This document shows, piece by piece, positions 16,238-24,040 of a stretch of 41,029 nucleotides of DNA (position 1 is its first letter; each line of letters opens with the position of its first letter). The notes under the pieces were generated by a model. The model had not been told where the DNA came from, made no database searches, and worked only from the letters and a program-made list of their open reading frames with translations. The DNA is from an uncultured Bacteroidales bacterium (GTDB lineage Bacteria; Bacteroidota; Bacteroidia; Bacteroidales; Muribaculaceae), in the NCBI GenBank assembly GCA_902784675.1, contig CACZVR010000009.1, forward strand, positions 1-41,029, written 5' to 3'. The position numbers were made by a program, and so were the translations under genes.

Positions 16238-16831
16238 TCATTTATCAAGATTCACAAGCGTGTAAGTCTTTGAACCGAGTCCTATCTGTTCGGCATAGTC
16301 GGTGATGTAGGTGCCGTGCTGGCGGTTGATGCGCTCGATGAGTGGATTGTTGTCATCGCCCGGCTTGCCCTGATGGCTAAACACCATGTCAAGACATGCT
16401 TGGTCAACGGCAACCGGGTCGAATGATGCCATGATGCCCATGTCGAGCAATTCGGGCTTTGCGGGATGACCGTCACAGTCGCAATCGACCGACATGTTGT
16501 TCATCACATTGATGTAAATGACGTGACCCCTGAAGTAGTTGTGCACCGCTTGGGCAGCTGCAGCCATCGACTCGAGAAAACCGTCTTGGTCGTCGATGTG
16601 ATTCCACATCTCGGTTGCGTCTTCGGTAATGCCTGCTGAATGGATGTTAGCCTTTCCTGCTGTTGAAGCGACACCGATGCTGGCGTTCTTGAGCACGCCG
16701 CCAAAGCCGCCCATGGCATGGCCCTTGAAGTGGGCGAGATTAATCATGAAGTCGTAGTTGGGCAGGTGGTTGCCAACGATGTTGTAACGCAGATGCTTTA
16801 GGGCGTTATCGCAAGCCTGGGAACCAAATGG
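16238..16831 (-). pseudogene. 5'-truncated DUF362 iron-sulfur protein
   Basis: The open frame runs from a TGA at 16832-16834 to the stop at 16238. Its sequence is the C-terminal part of a DUF362 protein: 'NYDFMINLAHFKGHAMGGFG', 'KNASIGVASTAGKANIHSAG', 'INVMNNMSVDCDCDGHPAKP' and 'GIMASFDPVAVDQACLDMVF'. Family members are normally well over 300 residues, and about the first 150 are missing. The first ATG in the remaining frame is at 16747, giving 169 residues that lack the N-terminal half of the domain. Homology seems to stop near 16825, where a different frame begins on the other strand. This looks like a deletion or rearrangement scar; a misassembly at this point is also possible. Confidence 0.7.
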
Positions 16832-17214
16832 TCATCAATCTGTCCGACAGCGTGACCATTGCCGACCCCTCGGAAGAAGCTATTGTGACCATGCGACCCG
16901 AAGATGATTTTTACCGCGGTTATCGCTTTTTCATCATCAACCTGCAGTGTTTCACCTCGAGGCGTTTTGTGATCGGATTCAGAACCGATACGGGACCTGT
17001 GAGAGGGCCGATGAAATACTACAAAGGATGCCGTCCCATGGGTAGAGGAAGGGGCATCAATGGCCAGGAATGGAACCTGATAGAATGTGATGATGCTTTG
17101 AGTGACGACAATCTAGCCATCATCAGCAATCAACTTGACGGTGACGGCACAATCGAAATTTGTGATTGGATTGATGATAAGAATCAGCGGGTGATTTTTA
17201 GGTGCAACTATTAA
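16828..17214 (+). CDS. Orphan reading frame of unknown function, possibly truncated
   Basis: 128 residues, no family recognised. The sequence is acidic and aromatic in a protein-like way ('RPEDDFYRGYRFFIINLQCF', 'GQEWNLIECDDALSDDNLAI', 'DGTIEICDWIDDKNQRVIF'), and the base composition is lower in GC than its neighbours. The ATG lies exactly at the point where the DUF362 homology on the other strand breaks off. The frame stays open upstream of it and there is no promoter or ribosome-binding site. It may therefore be the 3' piece of a gene cut by the same rearrangement. Confidence 0.4.
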   Translation: MVINLSDSVTIADPSEEAIVTMRPEDDFYRGYRFFIINLQCFTSRRFVIGFRTDTGPVRGPMKYYKGCRPMGRGRGINGQEWNLIECDDALSDDNLAIISNQLDGDGTIEICDWIDDKNQRVIFRCNY

Positions 17215-17280
17215 GATGAGTTTTGCAAGTTGATAACATGCTCGCTGTTTAAGAACCAAAATTCAAAACTGTTTAATCAC

Positions 17281-17769
17281 ATGATAACGGTCAGGGAATA
17301 TCAGCAACGAGACATGGCCGCGGCCATGGGCATTTGGAACGAGGTGGTGCGTGAGGGCGTGGCGTTCCCGCAGGTCGAGGAATTGACCAAGCTGGAGGCC
17401 GATGACTTTTTCACCAGCCAAACCTATACTGCTGTTGCCGAGGACAGCGAGACGGGCGAGGTCGTCGGGCTCTACATCCTGCACCCCAACAATGTGGGCC
17501 GTTGCGGACACATCGCCAACACCAGCTATGCCGTCAGATTGGACAAGCGTGGGCTGCACATCGGTGAGCTGCTCGTGAAAGACTCGCTGGTGATGGGGGC
17601 GCGACTGGGTTTCCGCCTCATGCAGTTCAATGCGGTCGTGGCTGCCAACGTCCATGCCCTGCACCTGTATGAGCGCCTGGGCTTCACGCAACTGGGCCGC
17701 ATCCCCAAGGGCTTCCTCATGAAGGACGGCCACTATGAGGACATCATCCTCCTGTATATTGAATTGTGA
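17281..17769 (+). CDS. GNAT family N-acetyltransferase
   Basis: 162 residues. The N-terminal 'ITVREYQQRDMAAAMGIWNE' is the GNAT strand 1/helix 1 pattern. The central acetyl-CoA region is 'YAVRLDKRGLHIGELLVKDS', where the usual R/Q-x-x-G-x-G/A is R-G-L-H-I-G. The C-terminal 'VAANVHALHLYERLGFTQLG' is the typical alpha4-beta6 segment. The substrate is unknown. The frame is open to a TTG/ATG-like position at 17230, but the ATG at 17281 matches the family start. It stands alone between the scar region and the metal-uptake genes, followed by an AT-rich stretch. Confidence 0.85.
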   Translation: MITVREYQQRDMAAAMGIWNEVVREGVAFPQVEELTKLEADDFFTSQTYTAVAEDSETGEVVGLYILHPNNVGRCGHIANTSYAVRLDKRGLHIGELLVKDSLVMGARLGFRLMQFNAVVAANVHALHLYERLGFTQLGRIPKGFLMKDGHYEDIILLYIEL

Positions 17770-17820
17770 CAATTATTTTTTGTGTTTTTTGCACTAAAAT
17801 TTTATTTTTGGCCTTCAGAA

Positions 17821-17850
17821 TTTGGCGTTTGATAAAATTCTATATCTTTG
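17821..17850 (+). promoter_or_regulatory. Promoter giving a leaderless transcript
   Basis: TTTG (17821-17824), an 18-bp spacer and TATCTTTG (17843-17850) make a near-ideal Bacteroidetes promoter. The ATG of the next gene is only 6 bases downstream, so transcription should begin at or beside the start codon. This rules out an upstream TTG as start. Confidence 0.8.
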
Positions 17851-17856
17851 CGGCCA

Positions 17857-18231
17857 ATGAAGCACAGGCTGACACATAACGGCATCACTCGCAGGCAGCA
17901 ATTGTTTGCGTGGATGATACTGTCGGTATATGTGCCGATGGTGTTGCTTGCGTCGCTTCATGTGCACTCCATCAACGACTTCTCAAGGGTTATTGACTGC
18001 GATCAATGCCACACGGCGGTTCACCACTCGGGTCACATCACTACCAGCAACCATCACATCGATGAGTGCTTGTCGTGCCGGTTCCTAGGCACTCAGATAG
18101 ATGTTCCCCGCACGGTAGCCACCATTGTGGTGAGGCCAGTTGCTGTCCATTTGGAGTTTTTCCTGGCCACTGCGCCTGTCGTCAGGATTGTGGCCCAACC
18201 GTCGTTGCGTGCACCGCCTAGCATTCTGTGA
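17857..18231 (+). CDS. Small membrane-anchored Cys/His-rich protein upstream of a TonB receptor
   Basis: 124 residues. One hydrophobic helix ('LFAWMILSVYVPMVLLASLH') near the N-terminus should direct the rest to the periplasm. A metal-ligand-rich stretch follows: 'CDQCHTAVHHSGHITTSNHH' and 'DECLSCRF', i.e. two CxxC motifs flanking six His. A further hydrophobic C-terminal part has no cysteines. No named family is certain; similar small His/Cys-rich proteins are found just before TonB-dependent receptors in Bacteroidetes, sometimes DUF2946-like. Binding of zinc, copper or haem and hand-over to or sensing for the receptor is an inference from the motif and from the receptor gene 90 bp downstream. 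Confidence 0.7.
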   Translation: MKHRLTHNGITRRQQLFAWMILSVYVPMVLLASLHVHSINDFSRVIDCDQCHTAVHHSGHITTSNHHIDECLSCRFLGTQIDVPRTVATIVVRPVAVHLEFFLATAPVVRIVAQPSLRAPPSIL

Positions 18232-18321
18232 TACAGAGATATATTAGTGCTTGCCAGATAGTCTGCTACGGATTATCCGGCCCTATTACCATCCCGTTTA
18301 ATTGTTAAATATTATCACAGA

Positions 18322-20424
18322 ATGAAATCATACCTTTCGATTCTTCTGCTGCTGGCGTGCGTGGGCACGATGGCAGCTCAAGAGACGGTCGTGCTTGACT
18401 CGACCGACGTGTTCTTTCGCCACATAGAACTGAAACAAGTGGTCGTCACCGGTCCGACCGGTGCAGTAAAGATGCAAGACATGTCGATGCCTGCAGGAAT
18501 CGTTGACCGTAACAGCCTGCGCATGACTCCTGCCACCAACATCGTTGATGCGGTGGCCAAGCTGCCTGGTGTGGCGCAGGTGAGTACCGGCAGCGGCATT
18601 TCCAAGCCCGTCATCCGCGGACTGGGATATAACCGTGTGGTCGTTGTTGCCGACGGCGTGCGCCAGGAGGGGCAGCAATGGGGCGACGAGCACGGTGTGG
18701 AGATTGACGGCAATGCCGTGAGTTCGGTCGAGGTGCTCAAGGGACCCGCGAGCCTGCTCTATGGCTCTGACGCACTGGCGGGTGTCCTCAAACTCAACAC
18801 CGATCCCGTAGTGCCGTTGGGCAAGATGCGCTTGAATGTGAACACTGAATATCATTCCAACAGTGGTCTCGTGAACTACTCGTTTAACTATGGCGGCAAC
18901 AAGCAGGGTTGGGCATGGAACATCCGCTATGGTGACAAGTTTGCCCATGCCTACAAGACCCCGGGTGACGGCTATGTGCCCAACACCCAGTTCCGCGAGC
19001 GTGCCCTGTCGGGTATGTTGGGTGTCAACAAGACCTGGGGTCACACGCGCCTGATAGGGTCCTATTTCCACGTCACACCCAGTATTGCCGAGGGTGAGCG
19101 TGACCCGCAGACAGGTGAACTGGAACAACCCTATGCCGACGCCAAGACCTATCACCACGGTCTGCCTTACCAGCAGGTGTATCATTACAAGGCCGTGCTT
19201 GACAACGCTGTCTATTTGGGAGAGGGGCGATTCAATGCCGTGTTGGCTTATCAGCAGAACCGTCGCCAAGAATTTGAGGAGCCCGATGAGTATGGGCTTT
19301 ACATCAAGCTGCACACGGTGAACTACAACATCCACTATGTGACACGACGCTTGGGTGAAGACTGGCGCATCACCAGTGGCGTGAGCGGCATGTGGCAACG
19401 CTCGCTCAACGAGGGCGACGAGTTCCTGATTCCTGACTACAGCCTGTTTGACTTCGGTGCCTTCGTCACCACGACGGCCAACGTCGGCCGTTGGGCTCTG
19501 AACGGAGGTCTGCGCTTTGACAACCGCCACCTCGACAGCAGTGAGCTGATGGATGACGGGGACCTGCGCTTCCAAGCCTTCAAGCGCAACTTCAACGGTT
19601 TTACCGCCAGCGTGGGTGCCGTGTGGCATGCCACCGATCATCTCGATTTGCGGGCAAATGCCGCTCGCGGTTTCCGCGCTCCCAACATCAGTGAGTTGGC
19701 CAGCAACGGTGTGCATGAGGGATCGCTGCGCTACGAGGTGGGTAACCGTGACCTCAAACCCGAGTTCAGCTTGCAGTTTGACCTGGGTGCTGAATTGACC
19801 ACGTCATGGCTCGATGCACAGCTGTCGTTGTTCAGCAACCGCATCGACAACTACATTTTCATCCATCGCTCGGGCGAGATCATCGACGATGAGTTCATGA
19901 CCTATCGCTACGACAGTGGTGACGCCCAGCTGCTGGGCGGCGAACTTGCATTGGATATCCATCCCTGGCACTTCCTGCACCTGGGCACCAGTTTTTCTCT
20001 GGTCAATGCCGTGCAGCTGCACCAGCCCGAGGAATCCAAGTACCTGCCGTTCACCCCGGCGCCGCATTGGCAGAGCGATATCAAATGGGAAATCCTGCAT
20101 GACGGACGCGTGTTGAACAACGCCTTCGTCTCGCTGGGTGTAGATTATAACTTCAAGCAGGATCATTACTACCGTGCCGATGACACCGAAACGGCCACTC
20201 CGGCCTATTGCCTGCTGAATGCAGCCATCGGCACCGACATCATGTGCAAGGGACGTCGTGTGGCATGCCTGAGTTTGATGGGGACCAACCTCACCAACAA
20301 GGCCTACCAAAACCACTTGAGCCGCCTCAAGTATACCGACGTTAACCCCGTCACCGGGCGCCAGGGCGTCTTGAATATGGGGCGCAACATCATCGTCAAA
20401 CTCGCCATTCCGCTCGAGTTCTGA
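18322..20424 (+). CDS. TonB-dependent outer-membrane receptor, probable metal or metallophore uptake
   Basis: 700 residues with a signal peptide (MKSYLSILLLLACVGTMAAQ). The plug domain is at about 35-155 ('VVVTGPTGAVKMQDMSMPAG', 'VRQEGQQWGDEHGVEID', 'VEVLKGPASLLYGSDALAGV'). A beta-barrel follows, ending in the aromatic 'IIVKLAIPLEF'. It lacks the N-terminal carboxypeptidase-like domain and the SusD partner of glycan receptors, and its length is that of siderophore/zinc/copper receptors (ZnuD/CirA class). Several His-rich loops ('TYHHGLPYQQVYHYK', 'KQDHYYRADD') also point to metals. The substrate is unproven. It follows the Cys/His-rich membrane peptide, probably in one transcript, and ends at a terminator shared with the convergent gene. 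Confidence 0.85.
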   Translation: MKSYLSILLLLACVGTMAAQETVVLDSTDVFFRHIELKQVVVTGPTGAVKMQDMSMPAGIVDRNSLRMTPATNIVDAVAKLPGVAQVSTGSGISKPVIRGLGYNRVVVVADGVRQEGQQWGDEHGVEIDGNAVSSVEVLKGPASLLYGSDALAGVLKLNTDPVVPLGKMRLNVNTEYHSNSGLVNYSFNYGGNKQGWAWNIRYGDKFAHAYKTPGDGYVPNTQFRERALSGMLGVNKTWGHTRLIGSYFHVTPSIAEGERDPQTGELEQPYADAKTYHHGLPYQQVYHYKAVLDNAVYLGEGRFNAVLAYQQNRRQEFEEPDEYGLYIKLHTVNYNIHYVTRRLGEDWRITSGVSGMWQRSLNEGDEFLIPDYSLFDFGAFVTTTANVGRWALNGGLRFDNRHLDSSELMDDGDLRFQAFKRNFNGFTASVGAVWHATDHLDLRANAARGFRAPNISELASNGVHEGSLRYEVGNRDLKPEFSLQFDLGAELTTSWLDAQLSLFSNRIDNYIFIHRSGEIIDDEFMTYRYDSGDAQLLGGELALDIHPWHFLHLGTSFSLVNAVQLHQPEESKYLPFTPAPHWQSDIKWEILHDGRVLNNAFVSLGVDYNFKQDHYYRADDTETATPAYCLLNAAIGTDIMCKGRRVACLSLMGTNLTNKAYQNHLSRLKYTDVNPVTGRQGVLNMGRNIIVKLAIPLEF

Positions 20425-20440
20425 TCATTCCAAGAAATAC

Positions 20441-20474
20441 AAAGGGTGCAGACTGCCATAGTCCTGCACCCTTT
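20441..20474. terminator. Bidirectional terminator
   Basis: Perfect arms AAAGGGTGCAG (20441-20451) and CTGCACCCTTT (20464-20474) with an inner ACT/AGT pairing, between the receptor gene and a convergent secreted-protein gene. Confidence 0.8.
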
Positions 20475-20497
20475 GTTATGTGATGTTTGGTTAACCG

Positions 20498-21010
20498 TTA
20501 TAATGCGTAGAATGGCATTTCGCGGCCATTGTCAATCTTGAGGATGAGTTCCCTGTTGGTTAACTTGACGATCTTCATGTTGTGCATCTTGGGCATGCCG
20601 TCAAGCATGGTTTTCTTGAATTCGCCTTTCAGACTATTGAGTTCATTTCTGATTTGCTTGTCCATCAGCTCCTTGGTTTTGGCGTCCATTCCCTTGATCT
20701 CATAGTCAAAATCGACCTCGGCTTTGCCTCGGTTAAGGTCCATGGTCAGGTCTTTGTCATTCAAGGTATAGGTGCCGGGAACGGCTACACTGCCCAGGAT
20801 GTCGATGGGCACACCGTCCTCTTTCATCTGGTGCTCAGCCCCGACGAGGAGTTCGCAAGTCCCGTTTTTCTCAAAAGTCAAAGACACGAGCACATCTTTG
20901 CCGTCGTCATCGGCAAGTTTAGTGCCCCATTGATGGGCTGTCAGGCTCTGGGCATTGAGAGCGATTGCCGACATGAGTATCAACATCAAGGTTAAAAATG
21001 ATTTCTTCAT
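20498..21010 (-). CDS. Small secreted protein of unknown function
   Basis: 170 residues starting with a signal peptide, MKKSFLTLMLILMSAIALNA, cleaved before Q21. The mature part reads like a small lipocalin-type beta-barrel ('LTAHQWGTKLADDDGKDVLV', 'SLTFEKNGTCELLVG', 'PGTYTLNDKDLTMDLNRG', final 'NRELILKIDNGREMPFYAL'), resembling the copper-resistance-NlpE/lipocalin-like proteins of Bacteroidetes in style only. The frame is open upstream to 21121, but the signal peptide fixes the start at 21010. A TAATTTTG element lies at 21080-21087 on this strand. Monocistronic, and divergent from the detoxification operon. Confidence 0.75.
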   Translation of the reverse strand: MKKSFLTLMLILMSAIALNAQSLTAHQWGTKLADDDGKDVLVSLTFEKNGTCELLVGAEHQMKEDGVPIDILGSVAVPGTYTLNDKDLTMDLNRGKAEVDFDYEIKGMDAKTKELMDKQIRNELNSLKGEFKKTMLDGMPKMHNMKIVKLTNRELILKIDNGREMPFYAL

Positions 21011-21079
21011 AGTCCGGATAGTTATTTGACGTGAGTTAATTGGTAGTATCTTGTTGTGGGCAATGGCAAAGTGCCGCCA

Positions 21080-21087
21080 CAAAATTA
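21080..21087 (-). promoter_or_regulatory. -7 element TAATTTTG of the small secreted protein
   Basis: A consensus match on the minus strand, 69 bases upstream of the start. No clear -33 element. Confidence 0.45.
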
Positions 21088-21158
21088 TGAAAAATAATTT
21101 AATAAATGCCGAATAGGGCATAATATTTCAGGAAACGATAGATTAGCGAAAAAATCGT

Positions 21159-21166
21159 TATCTTTG
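21159..21166 (+). promoter_or_regulatory. -7 element TATCTTTG of the four-gene detoxification-type operon
   Basis: A consensus match 27 bases upstream of the lipoprotein start. No clear -33. The next three genes have gaps of only 10-20 bp, so this is probably their only promoter. Confidence 0.6.
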
Positions 21167-21193
21167 CCCACCGAGAAAGATAAAACTTGATTT

Positions 21194-21553
21194 ATGAAAC
21201 ATATTGTCATTACATCTGCATTGATCGTTTTGCTGCTGTGTTCATGTCGGCCTGATACCTCACAGGGCACGATTACGGCCGAAAAGGCCTATGAAGGCGT
21301 GAACAACTATTGCCACAGCGAATATGATTGGAGCGTGGCTGCCGACAATCCCTCGATAATGTCTGTCACGATGGGGGAGGAGACCGAAGCTGAGTATCAA
21401 GTCATCTTCCGCAGTTACACGGGCTCATTTGTGGTTTTCTTTGTCGAAAAAGCCACTGGTCAGACGCGCATTGTTGAAACGGTTCCGGCACTGGACGTTG
21501 ATAGTGTTGTCGGCACCATCAATGTGTTGGATTACATAGACAAGGCGAACTGA
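21194..21553 (+). CDS. Small lipoprotein of unknown function
   Basis: 119 residues. The N-terminal 'ALIVLLLCSC' is a lipobox with the lipidated Cys at position 18. The mature domain of about 100 residues has no recognised family ('AYEGVNNYCHSEYDWSVA', 'AEYQVIFRSYTGSFVVFFV', 'DVDSVVGTINVLDYI'); it looks like a small alpha/beta domain. It is the first gene of an operon with an acetyltransferase 11 bp downstream. The link to drug modification is by position only. Confidence 0.75.
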   Translation: MKHIVITSALIVLLLCSCRPDTSQGTITAEKAYEGVNNYCHSEYDWSVAADNPSIMSVTMGEETEAEYQVIFRSYTGSFVVFFVEKATGQTRIVETVPALDVDSVVGTINVLDYIDKAN

Positions 21554-21564
21554 AAAAAGAATTT

Positions 21565-22212
21565 ATGGAAATAAAAAACAGACCCAATCCAAACGTGGCA
21601 TTTCCGAATCCTAAGATTCCAAGCCTGTGCTTCATCAAGAACGTGGTGAAGAACCCGCGTATTATCATCGGCGAGTACACCTATTACGATGATGTGGATG
21701 GTGCTGACCAGTTCGAGAAGCATGTCACTCATTTCTATGACTTCATTGGTGATCGGCTGATTATCGGAAAATTTTGCGCGATAGCTCGAGGAGTTGAGTT
21801 TGTCATGAACGGTGCCAATCACAGGATGGACGGAGTGACAACCTATCCGTTTTACGTCATCGGTGGTGACTGGGGCAGCGCCATAGCTCCAGTGAAAGAC
21901 GAATTGCCCCTGAAGGGCGATACAGTTGTGGGCAATGACGTCTGGATTGGGCAGAATGTTACTATCATGCCAGGCGTTCACATTGGCGATGGAGCCATTA
22001 TTGGTGCCGACTCGGTGGTGGCCTCGGATATTCCTCCATACGCTGTTGCCGTGGGAAATCCCTGTCGGGTGGTCAGGATGCGTTTTGACGACGAGTTCAT
22101 CGCCTATCTGCTGGACCTGAAGTGGTGGGATTGGAATATCGAGAAGATAGAGGCCAATTTTGAAGCCTTGTCAAGTGGTGACTTGTCGTTGATCAGGAAG
22201 ATTAATCAATAG
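21565..22212 (+). CDS. Vat/CatB-like xenobiotic O-acetyltransferase
   Basis: 215 residues, left-handed beta-helix (hexapeptide) acetyltransferase of the XAT class. The catalytic loop 'FVMNGANHRMDGVTTYPF' carries the His used for acetyl transfer in VatD/CatB, and the hexapeptide coils 'GDTVVGNDVWIGQNVTIMPG' and 'HIGDGAIIGADSVVASDIPP' form the acetyl-CoA site. The 'VAVGNPCRVVRMRF' segment and the C-terminal helix 'LLDLKWWDWNIEKIE' complete the family signature. Length agrees with streptogramin A or chloramphenicol acetyltransferases, but substrate cannot be assigned; many chromosomal members have no proven drug substrate. It lies 11 bp after the lipoprotein and 10 bp before the kinase-GNAT fusion. 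Confidence 0.88.
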   Translation: MEIKNRPNPNVAFPNPKIPSLCFIKNVVKNPRIIIGEYTYYDDVDGADQFEKHVTHFYDFIGDRLIIGKFCAIARGVEFVMNGANHRMDGVTTYPFYVIGGDWGSAIAPVKDELPLKGDTVVGNDVWIGQNVTIMPGVHIGDGAIIGADSVVASDIPPYAVAVGNPCRVVRMRFDDEFIAYLLDLKWWDWNIEKIEANFEALSSGDLSLIRKINQ

Positions 22213-22222
22213 TTTCACAGTT

Positions 22223-23311
22223 ATGGTTATACTGATAACAGGAGCGTCACACACCGGGAAAACTCTCTTGGCACAGCGGATGCTGGAAAAATACAACTTT
22301 CCGTATCTGTCCATTGATCATTTGAAAATGGGCTTGATTCGCAGTGGCAATACACCCCTTACTCCTGAAGACGATGAGGCCCTTACCGATTATCTGTGGC
22401 CAATTGTCCGTGAGATGATCAAAACAGCGATTGAGAATCATCAGCATCTCGTTGTGGAAGGTGCCTATGTTCCCTATAACTGGAGGGAAAGCTTTGACGA
22501 GCAGTATCAGAGTTCTATCCGTTTTATTTGTCTTGCCATGACAGATGAATTCATTGAAAACCATTATGTTGAAATCAAAGAGCATAGTTCAGATATTGAG
22601 AATCGGCTGGATGACAGCAATTGCACGATAGCCAGTCTTAAGGCCGACAACAAGGACTATATCAATGGTTTTAAAGCCGCAGGTGAAATGGTCTTTTTAA
22701 TCAATTCAGACTATGAACAAATGATTCAAACTATTTTGGATGATACAATAGGAAATAATGACTTAAAACGAAATGCAATGGAAACAGAAGTAAAGCTGAT
22801 CAGGCTCATTGAGGAGCGGGTCATCGAGTTCAAGAATGAGATGCAGGAGGCATTTGAACGTGGCTTCCAGGGGCATGTCAGAGATGACGGCGATGACGGC
22901 GAAAACCAGTGGCAGGTGTTGCCCGACGGGGACTTCTATCAGGCGATGCGGGCCGAGGGCGCCGAGGCCTATGAGGCTGTTGACGCCGACGGCCAGCGTG
23001 TGGGTGGTGCCATCATCAACATCGATGGAGCAAAGCGTCATGGCGAGCTGGCGTTCCTCTATGTGAAATCGGGTGCGCAGAGTAAGGGCATCGGCCAGGC
23101 CATCTGGAAGACCATTGAAGCGATGCACCCCGAGGTGGAGGTGTGGGAGACCTGCACTCCCTATTTCGATCGCCGCAACATCCATTTTTATATCAACTGC
23201 TGCGGTTTCCATGCCATCGAGTTCTTCAATGCACATCATCGTGACCCGAACATGCCTGAACAGTTTGATCCCAGCGATGGCCTGTTCGTGTTTGAGAAAC
23301 GCATGAAATAA
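22223..23311 (+). CDS. P-loop kinase-like domain fused to a GNAT acetyltransferase
   Basis: 362 residues in two halves. Residues 1-180 are a small P-loop kinase: Walker A in 'LITGASHTGKTLLAQRML', then 'YLSIDHLKMGLIRSG' (substrate/LID-like Asp-His) and 'HLVVEGAYVPYNW' (Walker B-like), resembling shikimate/chloramphenicol-phosphotransferase-type or zeta-toxin-like folds. After a linker, residues 186-362 (starting at an internal ATG, 22778) form a GNAT domain: 'ELAFLYVKSGAQSKGIGQAI' is the acetyl-CoA loop (Q-S-K-G-I-G) and 'FDRRNIHFYINCCGFHAIEF' the C-terminal half. The first half is clearly more AT-rich than the second, as if two genes were joined recently. The frame is continuous. Substrates are unknown; independent translation of the GNAT half from 22778 is possible. 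Confidence 0.8.
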   Translation: MVILITGASHTGKTLLAQRMLEKYNFPYLSIDHLKMGLIRSGNTPLTPEDDEALTDYLWPIVREMIKTAIENHQHLVVEGAYVPYNWRESFDEQYQSSIRFICLAMTDEFIENHYVEIKEHSSDIENRLDDSNCTIASLKADNKDYINGFKAAGEMVFLINSDYEQMIQTILDDTIGNNDLKRNAMETEVKLIRLIEERVIEFKNEMQEAFERGFQGHVRDDGDDGENQWQVLPDGDFYQAMRAEGAEAYEAVDADGQRVGGAIINIDGAKRHGELAFLYVKSGAQSKGIGQAIWKTIEAMHPEVEVWETCTPYFDRRNIHFYINCCGFHAIEFFNAHHRDPNMPEQFDPSDGLFVFEKRMK

Positions 23312-23331
23312 CCGCTAACATTAGTTTCAGT

Positions 23332-23829
23332 ATGACAGACTTCAGACCCATGCGCCGCAATCGGCAGCAATTATCTAGAGAAGAATGTGAGCGCATCCTT
23401 GGCCGTGGCACTTCGGGCGTGCTCGCGCTGGCGGGCGACGGCGGTTACCCTTACGCCGTGCCGCTCAGCTATGTCTATGCCGATGGGGCGATCATTTTCC
23501 ACTCGGCCATGCAAGGGCACAAGGTCGATGCCATCAGGCGCGACAGCCGTTGCTCGTTTTGCGTCATCGAGCAGGACGAAGTCAAGCCTGCCGAGTTCAC
23601 GACCTACTTCAGGAGCGTGATCGCCTTTGGCCGCATCAGCATACTTGAGAATACCGACGAGAAGGTGCAAGCCTTGCGCCTGTTGGGGCGCCGATACTCA
23701 CCCGGTGACGAGTCCGGCCTGCAACACGAGATTGACAAATCGCTGGACCACGTCCTGCTCCTGCGCCTTGACATCGACCACCTTTCCGGCAAAGAAGCCA
23801 TCGAACTGGCAAAGACAAGAAAACTGTAA
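23332..23829 (+). CDS. Nim-like pyridoxamine-5'-phosphate-oxidase-fold flavoprotein
   Basis: 165 residues. 'FRPMRRNRQQLSREECERIL', 'GTSGVLALAGDGGYPYAVPL', 'SYVYADGAIIFHSAMQGHK' and 'DAIRRDSRCSFCVIEQDE' follow the order seen in NimA-type nitroimidazole-resistance proteins, which bind FMN in a split-barrel dimer. The terminal 'HVLLLRLDIDHLSGKEAIEL' also fits. Chromosomal relatives are widespread, and resistance is not proven by sequence. It is the last gene of the operon (20-bp gap) and is followed by a weak inverted repeat AGGTGAA/TTCACCT (23839-23845, 23893-23899) ahead of a T-run. Confidence 0.85.
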   Translation: MTDFRPMRRNRQQLSREECERILGRGTSGVLALAGDGGYPYAVPLSYVYADGAIIFHSAMQGHKVDAIRRDSRCSFCVIEQDEVKPAEFTTYFRSVIAFGRISILENTDEKVQALRLLGRRYSPGDESGLQHEIDKSLDHVLLLRLDIDHLSGKEAIELAKTRKL

Positions 23830-23959
23830 ACCCAGTTGAGGTGAATCATTAAATGAGAGTAAAACCTTGATTGGTTGGATGCTCTTGTTTCTTTCACCTG
23901 TTTTTGGGGAAGACGTTCATGCTTTTGGTGGTTTAACAAAGTATAACACGTTTTCATGA

Positions 23960-23988
23960 TTTGTTTAGCTGAGTAGGGCGTAATTTTG
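23960..23988 (+). promoter_or_regulatory. Promoter of the NRPS gene
   Basis: TTTG (23960-23963), a 17-bp spacer and TAATTTTG (23981-23988), 52 bases ahead of the NRPS start. The leader holds no obvious structure. Confidence 0.65.
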
Positions 23989-24040
23989 TAGATTATTCCG
24001 GCCGCATGTTTTTTCAGATAATTTTTAAACTATCAATGAT

